DNA from: Adiantum capillus-veneris | Lineage: Eukaryota > Streptophyta > Polypodiopsida > Polypodiales > Pteridaceae | Assembly (NCBI GenBank): GCA_014529385.2 | Contig: CM043949.1 | Coordinates: forward strand, 147,915,850 to 147,979,849 | Reading direction: 5' to 3' | DNA length: 64,000 bases | Part shown: positions 56,850-64,000 of the stretch, piece by piece | Layout: each line of letters opens with the position of its first letter | Position numbering within the stretch: the first letter of the stretch is position 1 | Notes under the pieces: model-generated | Databases searched by the model: none | Told to the model about the DNA's origin: nothing | What the model saw: only the letters and a program-made list of their open reading frames with translations | Program-made: the position numbers and the translations under genes

Positions 56850-58190
56850 GGTTACTAATACATCTTTTCCTTCCTTTGAAGCTTGAGTAACCAGAATTGG
56901 GAACATACCTATTGGAGTAAATTTTTCTTCTACCACGGATGTTGTCGATCTCTATGCCGCATCCCGGTGCCAAGTAGGAATCACTCAGTGTGGACAGTGT
57001 TGCGAGACAAAAATTGTGATAGGGGTGTTCACATGGTAGCATGCAAACACCCACTAGTATTTTATGCTGAAGTTCCAACCCACAGGCTATGCACGGCTCG
57101 TCAATAAATATAACACCTCGACGTACATTTGGCATGATTGGAGGTGATGGAGAGAATACAGATGCTTTGCCCTGTTGCAATTGTAAAATTGCACTGCCAA
57201 CAAAAGCCTCCTGATTTTTGAGTCTCACCAAGAGCACATTCTTTTGTTGCAGCCTCTCCTATATCATACAAAAAAATATAGCAAAATTGTTCAAACACAA
57301 AATAAGAGGAACAACAGTATCTTCTTGGTGTTCGCAAATCAACTGTATGACTGCAACATCGTTGTTTTCAGACGTGTCACCCTCTTCAACACCAAGAACA
57401 CTGAGAACTTGCATGTTAGCACTGATCACAACTTGAAACGTCATCACCCTCTCCAACGGCACTTTGCCACTAGCCGCAAGCATGGATAAATCTTCTCGTG
57501 CTTCCCGTAATTGTTTCAAGAAAGTGTCTGCCTTTGACTGAACCTGCACTTCTACTTGTGCTTGGTGCAATTATTTAGAGATCTACCCTATTTCACTCTC
57601 AAGCTGCCTAACTTAAGCTTGTACATCAGACCGCATGATCTGTGCCAGCTCTTCATCCCGAATATTTGACGTATCCACACTCGTCTTTGATGGCTGAGCT
57701 ACCAATACTGACTCGCACACTGTTTTCCCGTCAGCCATGTGCGTCATTACTTTGGACATATTGTTGGAGAGCCCTTGCTTATGTGCCCCCAGTCAAGTAA
57801 TGGAGTTCTCAGCCACAATAGCCCAAGCTACCCGGTATTTGGACTTGTCGAGTGACAAGTCCGCCCTCTGGTAATTTTCAAATGCAAATGCGTTAGCAAA
57901 CGAGGCAGCGCAATAACCGTTTATAGGTAACTCCTGGTAAACAATGTGATACAGCATCATGAATTTATCGTAAAGCTCTGACCGTATGGTTCGAAGCTTC
58001 ACCTTCTGCCCTTTGTTTTGTAGCACCGTGAACACGGACAACCAGTCTTTCTCTGTAACATCCATAAAGTGTGTGTTCTCAACCCCATCCAGGTTGAGGT
58101 TTAAGACTTCATGGAAGTCTTGTCTTGACATGCAACGTTTTGTATGCTGGATTCTAGTAAATGGAGGTGGGTTCCACCTGAAATATACAT
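56850..58190 (-). pseudogene. Cys/His-rich plant protein, decayed
   Basis: One minus-strand frame can be followed from about 58190 (SRQDFHEVLNLNLDGVENTH) to about 57260, through in-frame TGA at about 57793 and TAA, TAG and TAA between about 57610 and 57570. Segments include GYCAASFANAFAFENYQRA, SKYRVAWAIVAEN and a coiled-coil-like part with KADTFLKQLREAREDLSMLA. After a possible short intron at about 57300-57260 the frame continues ERLQQKNVLLVRLKNQEAF. It then reaches a Cys/His cluster, EPCIACGLEL, MLPCEHPYHNFCLATL and APGC, which looks like a zinc-binding, RING-like fold. I do not know the family name or function. Confidence 0.6.
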
Positions 58191-58453
58191 AAAAAACTAG
58201 TTTTATAATTAAATGACCCATCCAAATAACATTTTTAATCATCATTTCACCACAAGAAGTAACTAATAACATATAAAATCTCCTAAGAGGAAGGATTTTT
58301 GCACCAATGACAAATCCTAATGCTGAAACAAGACTCTCTGTGTGTAGGTATATATGTGTGTATTCATATCTATGTCCATGGATATGCATCATGGAACAAA
58401 ATGAAACTGAAAAAGAAACATACAATGGCCACGGTTGGGTGGTGAAGCTATCG

Positions 58454-58576
58454 GGACATGAAGCACCTTGTAATGGTGACAAGGACATGAAGCACCTTGT
58501 AATGGTGACAAGGACATGAAGCACCTTGTAATGGTGAAGCTATCGGGACATGAAGCACCTTGTAATGGTGACAAGG
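58454..58576. repeat. 29-bp minisatellite, four units
   Basis: GGACATGAAGCACCTTGTAA starts at 58454, 58483, 58512 and 58546. The last interval is longer because of the variant GGTGAAGCTATCGG, which also precedes the first unit. Confidence 0.93.
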
Positions 58577-58666
58577 AAAAAAGCAAGCAAAACATGTCCA
58601 ATCAAAGGTGGCAAGCTTGAGACTAAGATACCCTGTTTCAAACATGCAATAATTTCAATTGTGCAT

Positions 58667-58670
<4 letters not shown>

Positions 58671-58708
<38 letters not shown>

Positions 58709-58730
58709 CATAGAAAGAGAGAGAGAGGGA
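58671..58730. repeat. (GT)n then (GA)n microsatellites
   Basis: (GT)n at about 58671-58706, then a short GA-rich run at 58713-58730. Confidence 0.93.
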
Positions 58731-59203
58731 TGGCATATATTGACCACCCTGCCTCAGAGAGCGAGAGAGAATCTGAGAGACATGCTGCACTGCGGCTACG
58801 TGCCCTGCTGCTATTGCTTCTTGCTTGCGACAAAGAGAAGCTACATGAATGCGCTCAGTGTGCTCAACACCCATGCAAGTACGAGCTTCTAGGACCTCTC
58901 TCGCACGTATGAGCTTTGGTGTTTTTTTTGAGTATTTTTTGAATCCAAAAATTTCAAAGGCGCTAACAGCTAATGGCATAGCTATTAAGTGGCTATTAAA
59001 AAAGAGCTTTCAACCCATAAAAGTGTACCACCCAGTCATGCTTCCACCCCTAGGCTATCTACCCCACCATTCTAGACTTTGGTCAAAGCTTGATTAAGTT
59101 TAAAGTATTTCCTTAAATTGCAAAATAAAGAGGTCCTCCTATATGCCATTCTCTTCCTAATGTGTGAAGATGTCCATATCTTACAAATGGCACACCATAA
59201 CGC

Positions 59204-59325
<122 letters not shown>

Positions 59326-59639
59326 AACATTGTCACAACCTTGTGTGTCAAATTTTGGTGTCACAATGTGTGATGGACCCTCTCTATGGTGAACAGAGAC
59401 AATGCACACCACCACATCCTCTCTAGTTTTTTCCTCAACTAACGTCCCTTCCAACATAGGTCGGTGCATGATCAACATGCTAATGGACTTAGCTTAAGTG
59501 TTTTGGCTTAACCCTAGGCTCACTCCCTCTGCTCTTTGGCTCCTTCTATTGGTCTTGATTGTAAGCCCTTATAGAGGTGATTAAGGAAACCCTAACCCCG
59601 GACCCTTAAGCTAAGGGCCAGCATAAGGCAAAACTTTCT

Positions 59640-61040
59640 CCAATTGTAGTTTGGAATTAGGTTCAATTTTTTAAAGAAGATGCAATATTTCTCTACTTCA
59701 CAGGGACAATACCTCCTATAGGTGGTATTGTAGATTTCTTAGATCGGGGCTTTTGTCATGAGGCCATGGATAAATTTTTTAACAATAGATCAAGTCTCTT
59801 TGAAGTATTGTTTCTTAAACATGAAGATCAAGAGTTTATGCTGTTAGCCTCAACCATCATTCTATGTGGTCTTGTCTACTTCTTTCCATGGCAGCTTGTA
59901 AAGATGATAAACAAGGAGCTACTGTCTAATGTCCCATCTAGGTTGATTGCATGGAGCTATCGGACTTTTTATGGCCCTGTATTGGATATTTAGAAGCTTC
60001 CCTAGACAAAGTACTCTTTGTCCTAACTATTAAATGTCCTAGACAAAACAGTGTGTATCCTATGGCAAATTGACAAGCCAATGCCTCAAACATTGGAGAT
60101 TGAATTGGAGGAAATTGGTAGACTGGTCTAGTACTTGAAATGGGGAAATCTGGTCGGCATAGCTGAGCTATCATTGTCCATAGGTGGGACATTTCTCCAA
60201 AAATTACCCCACACTTCCTGTCATTAATACTGATTTTTTTCCTTCCTATCTTGGTAGTAAGCACATGGTCCCTAGAAAGAAAATCATTGGTAAGATATTT
60301 AGGCCCCTCTCTAATGATAGTCTCCTCCCTCGGATCATGTTACCCTAGCCCCCCAGAGGCCAGCCTCTTATGCCCAATCTCCTAGTGGCCACATCCCTCA
60401 AAGCATGCAAAGTGAAGCTAATGAAGTCTTGTCATCCAAGGCAGTGAAGGTAATGACAAAGGGAAAATGTTGATGGACTTTGATGGATTCTAGCTCTCCA
60501 AGAAGATATTTAAACCAAGATTAGGTCCTACAACATATGGCTCCCTCAATGTATATGATGTTCTTCAAGAAATACCATCCCCTATGACCCTTGCAACTAT
60601 TGACAGTGTGGTGAAACAGCTCAGACTGACCCCCTTGCCCCATCAATATCAAAGTCACTATGAATGACGTTGATGAGGATACACAAATATTTATGTCCAC
60701 CCCTCTTTATTAGAAAATAGTTGATGATGAGGATACAAAAATAGTTATGTCCACCCCTCTTTAGAAAACTCTCTCTACATGAAGTTTTTCACTTACAATG
60801 TCAGAGCTCTCAATGACTCCAATAGATACTCTACCTTAGTTTTCCCTATAATAGGAGCAAAGTCTCAAGACAATATGCAAAAAAATCACTGTGTAAACAA
60901 TCAATCGTGCCAAGAACAAAATGGCAGAAATCCAGCAGAGTCCCTCTGTTTCAAGAGAGGGAAAGAGTCTCTAGTGGATCTCTATGAGAATACATTCTCA
61001 CTCTCCTTATTCTTCTATATGATCAAAAGAATAAGTTAGA
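59640..61040 (+). pseudogene. LINE remnant: ORF1 DUF4283-like segment and start of endonuclease
   Basis: LINE ORF1 binds element RNA; ORF2 starts with a nicking endonuclease. At about 59720-60130 the plus frame reads VDFLDRGFCHEAMDKFFNN, then YFFPWQLVKMINKELLSNVP and, past stops, KPMPQTLEIELEEIG. This follows the DUF4283 layout of plant LINE/Copia-like ORF1 proteins. A Pro-rich, broken section follows. At about 60776-60840 KFFTYNVRALNDSNRYSTL resembles the conserved N-x-R-x-L-N start of the apurinic-type endonuclease. The endonuclease breaks off almost at once. Both matches are by eye and weak individually; their order supports the call. Confidence 0.5.
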
Positions 61041-61920
61041 TGGGCGGCCACCCACTTGGCCTAAACTCTAACATGGACAAGGGACATTTTGAATGAGATA
61101 TTTTAGATTTTTTGTGGACTATGAGGCACACATGCTAGCACTGATGCATGACACTGTGGGTTACTTCAAAGAGTTTTCAACATGATTTTGTGTGGTTCGT
61201 GCTATACATGCATATGCAGGTACCTAGTGAGCTAGTTACAGCTTTCATGTGGCATGTTCACAGGTTTACAAGTGTTTGAATAGGTACATTTGTTCATAGA
61301 TGATAGAGCCACACGTTCAAGACTGATCTAGATTTCAAGTCTTTTGGGAAAATTATGTAAACCATGTGTGGATTTTCTACTAAAACACTTAGTGTCTGTT
61401 TATGGTAAATGTAGTTTTTTCTTTCTATGTATCTGCATCTTTACTTTGTAATGCTTTAGTAGTTGATATTTACAATCACTTTGACAAAACATACTAGTTT
61501 TGACTCTCACTTTGATAGGTTCTATCAATGTTGGACACATATTAATGTTCTTTGTACCCACTCTTGCAAGAGTGAGATTTACATATGCTAGTGTGGCTAT
61601 AAGTTACGAGATCTTGCATGAAGTTCTTGTGGGATGCATATTGAGCATCGTGATTTGCCTTTACTTACACATATGGCTATGAATTTTTTTCTCTTTTGAG
61701 AGTTCTTTTTCCTCAAATTGTTTATGTGTAGCTTCTTTGTTTGGTTTAGAGCAATGTTAGACACTTCTACTATACATTGATTTTGGTAGAGGTACATTGC
61801 GCATTAGCAAGCATTGGATTGATGTAGTGACCAAGTGATCCCCCACTTTGTTGAAATTTTGGCATGGTTTATGGTTGAGATTTAGCTTTTTTTACAAGGG
61901 AGACTCTGTGAAAATTCTCC
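61041..61920. other. No gene seen
   Basis: AT-rich sequence. A hydrophobic plus open stretch at 61500-61682 has no family match that I know. Confidence 0.5.
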
Positions 61921-62228
61921 CAAGATTTGTCGCCATAACGCGAGCTGCTGGTTGTCCCTCCTCTCTGACCTCAACGGCTCCGACTTCTTGGCCTGCTCAA
62001 CTTGCATGGTGATGGGGCCTGCACGCAGTGCCACACACCCTTTGCTGTAACCAGCGTTCGGGAAAAACCATACGACGAGCTTGGAGCCGAGGTGGAGATT
62101 GATGAGAGGGCCAAGGCTGTGGCGGGTGATGTGGGAAAGGACCTAATGGGTGGTGCACTCCCCTCCCAATCTCAATCAATCATCAATTTTCTGTATGTGA
62201 TGTGTGGAGCTTAGTTGTGGCGGAGTCG
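61921..62228 (+). other. GC-richer fragment plus inverted copy of the 102-bp repeat
   Basis: 62120-62225 is the reverse complement of the repeat unit at 16971-17145. Upstream, an open stretch at 62002-62214 includes CTQCHTPFAV and an acidic helix-like part, but no family is recognised. Base composition is higher in G+C than its surroundings. Confidence 0.55.
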
Positions 62229-63280
62229 GGGGATAAATGTGTGAATGGTGAGCCGGGAAGGCACCGGGCCCCTGGCTGTGAGAGGTGCGATAAAAGAGGT
62301 GTAGCAGGCACAATTAACGGCAACATTTCTCAAAACAAACAGTTCTCTTAATTCCAATTAATCAATCGTAATCATCATTAATCAATCATTAATGGAGGCT
62401 TAATGATCCTTACAAGATAAAAACTGGCTTAATCCAGGTGCTAATAATCAAGAAATGTGATGATGACCTGCTTAATACTGCCTTCTGCTTAATATTGCCT
62501 TCTACTTCTTCCCATTATGGCTTAGGAACTTCCTCTTCCACTGGCCATCTGATTTGTCTTTCATAATTGAATGGGTTTAGGCTCGGCCAATGGTTTAAGA
62601 TTCGGCTTGGCTAATGAATTAAGATTAGGCATCGGCTCAGTTCCGTGATCTTGCAGGCTTCAACTCCTTACTTGCTTTAATCCGTGACAAGATTTTGCTC
62701 AAGCTTTGACCTCCAACTTCCTTGCTTGCATGCCTTGCCGACAACTATTTCAAGAGATTAGGCTTGATGTATAGATCTTGGCTCAAACTTTTGAGATTAA
62801 GCAGCTTAGGAATTCGATTAGGCTTAGCTTTGGCTTGGCATCCAAGAGATTAGGCTTGATATCAGATCGTGGCTTATGGCTTCGAGTTCATAGGCTTTAT
62901 TCGGCTTAAGGGCTTAGGATTAGGAGATTAAGGGTTTCTTAAGGGATTAGGAGCTTTAGTGAGTGCTTAGAAGATAATCCGAGCGGTTTATGAGGAGGAT
63001 TAGCTTAAGGGCTCCAAGCTTATGAGGATGAGGATTAGCTTAAGGGCTCTAAGCTTATAAGGATGAGGATTAGATTAAGAGCCTCGAGCTTATGGCAATA
63101 AGAGCTCAGGTTCCCTCCCACGAAGAGAGATCGAGAGAGCTTACTTGTGATGATGATGATAAGAGCTTCCCCCCGCTTTTTCCTCCAAAGAGCTTTGCCT
63201 CATGAATGATGATCCGACCTATCACACGACCACCCTTTCTTTTTCTATTGCATGGCAAAAAAAAAGTTATATTCCTGGCA

Positions 63281-63306
63281 TCCCATTAGCGATATCGCTA
63301 ATGGGA
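63281..63306. repeat. Perfect 26-bp palindrome, right arm
   Basis: Identical to 48029-48054. Confidence 0.97.
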
Positions 63307-63639
63307 AGGGGCTCTTGATGATGTGCTAGGCCGATATTTTGAGTGGCGCAGAATTTGTCGGGAATAGGGCCGAAATTGTGCACGAGGTGCTTCTGAGCCT
63401 CTTTCGACTCTCCAGCTAACTCGGCCTAGTACTGTGGTGCCCAACGCGATGCTTTCTCCTGCTCTTTGCTACCTACGCGCTGGCTTTGGCTTTTCCATCC
63501 TTCGCTTCACACTTCCCTTAGGTTTAAAAGAAAAACCCTTCTTGTTTTACCCATTGGGCGGCCATATTCTAGGCCCTTGGGCGACCATGGACTTGGCTCC
63601 TTGGGCGGCCGACCTTCCTTCATAAGGGCACCACATTTT

Positions 63640-63935
63640 GTTTACGTCTCGAGCTCGATCACTGCATACACATTAGGCATACATGTCGGCCACAACATTC
63701 CCAAGCACGACAACTTCCTCCAGCAATCTTTGTTGCAATCGGAAACAAAAACTAGCTCCTTGCTCCAGCCGTGTCGGCATTCCCTGCAATCATTGAATTC
63801 CAAAAGACGACATTTCGAACTTAATACTCCTCAAGCACTTACTGCACCTGCATCGGCCCACATTTGGCATACACATCGACACCGCACTGCATTAAGCCAG
63901 ATAAATGTGATTGAACAAGGCGACTAGGGCAGTTC
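63640..63935 (-). pseudogene. Decayed PPR-protein fragment, right arm
   Basis: On minus this is the same fossil as at 47420-47762, with DVYAKCGPMQVQ and RNVVFWNSMIAG-like motifs, and frame breaks at the same places. Shared breaks mean that the PPR fragment was already dead before the arms were copied. Confidence 0.62.
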
Positions 63936-64000
63936 GAACCCGGCACCCAGTGATACTTTAACGGCCAAGAACTTGGCAACCATAAACCCGATCTCCGATC

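Larger units (their letters stand above)
62229..64000 (-). repeat. Right arm of the long inverted repeat
   Basis: Reverse-complement partner of 47331-49106. It reaches the window edge, so its outer end is not visible. Small differences are spread along the arm. Confidence 0.92.

Noticed and set aside
61500-61797. Small hydrophobic open frames near 61.5 kb
   Set aside because: Short, AT-rich, overlapping on both strands, with no recognisable family.

Overview
The window is nuclear DNA of a land plant, most likely a fern. It is dominated by LTR retrotransposons, LINE remnants and very long microsatellites. The plant assignment rests on a chloroplast-type J-domain gene with a short GT-AG intron, on primer-binding sites that match the plant initiator tRNA-Met, and on decayed PPR repeats. 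The fern guess is inference, from the style of the PPR remnants and the abundance of (GA)n, (CA)n and poly-G/poly-C. I found no tRNA, rRNA or CRISPR array.

Layout. 1-3.1 kb: a Gypsy gag remnant followed by an LTR-like end without pol. 3.5-8.2 kb: a tandem duplication carrying the 3' end of a LINE, with a third LINE fragment between the copies. 8.28-8.97 kb, minus strand: the only intact host gene seen, a two-exon DnaJ20-like chloroplast J protein. 9.3-14.3 kb: repeats and AT-rich DNA. 14.3-15.9 kb: a solo LTR of the element called B here. 16.0-17.15 kb: a three-copy 239-bp satellite and a two-copy 102-bp repeat.

17.4-47.16 kb is one nested block. The outer Gypsy element C has LTRs at 17401-23891 and 44766-47162 and a 4-bp flanking repeat, CTAT. 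Gypsy element A (18247-22606) sits inside a (CA)n tract of C's 5' LTR. Chromodomain Gypsy element B (25134-39656, target duplication ATCAT) sits in C's interior. Copia element D (27687-33239, minus strand, target duplication CCCTC) sits inside B's gag. All have coding lesions; D is the least damaged, with one frameshift and a lost start ATG.

47.3-64 kb: two inverted arms of at least 1.77 kb face each other about 13 kb apart. Each contains decayed PPR sequence and the same perfect 26-bp palindrome. Between them lie pseudogenes: an unknown acidic protein on plus, an FCP1/NIF phosphatase-like gene and duplicated upstream exons on minus, and a Cys/His-rich protein with four in-frame stops on minus. 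There is also an unusual AGCTA-rich degenerate array, a strong hairpin, minisatellites and a LINE ORF1/endonuclease remnant.

No operon or pathway joins these genes. The picture is one living gene at the left, surrounded by layered transposon insertion and gene decay. Percent differences quoted are by-eye counts over short stretches.
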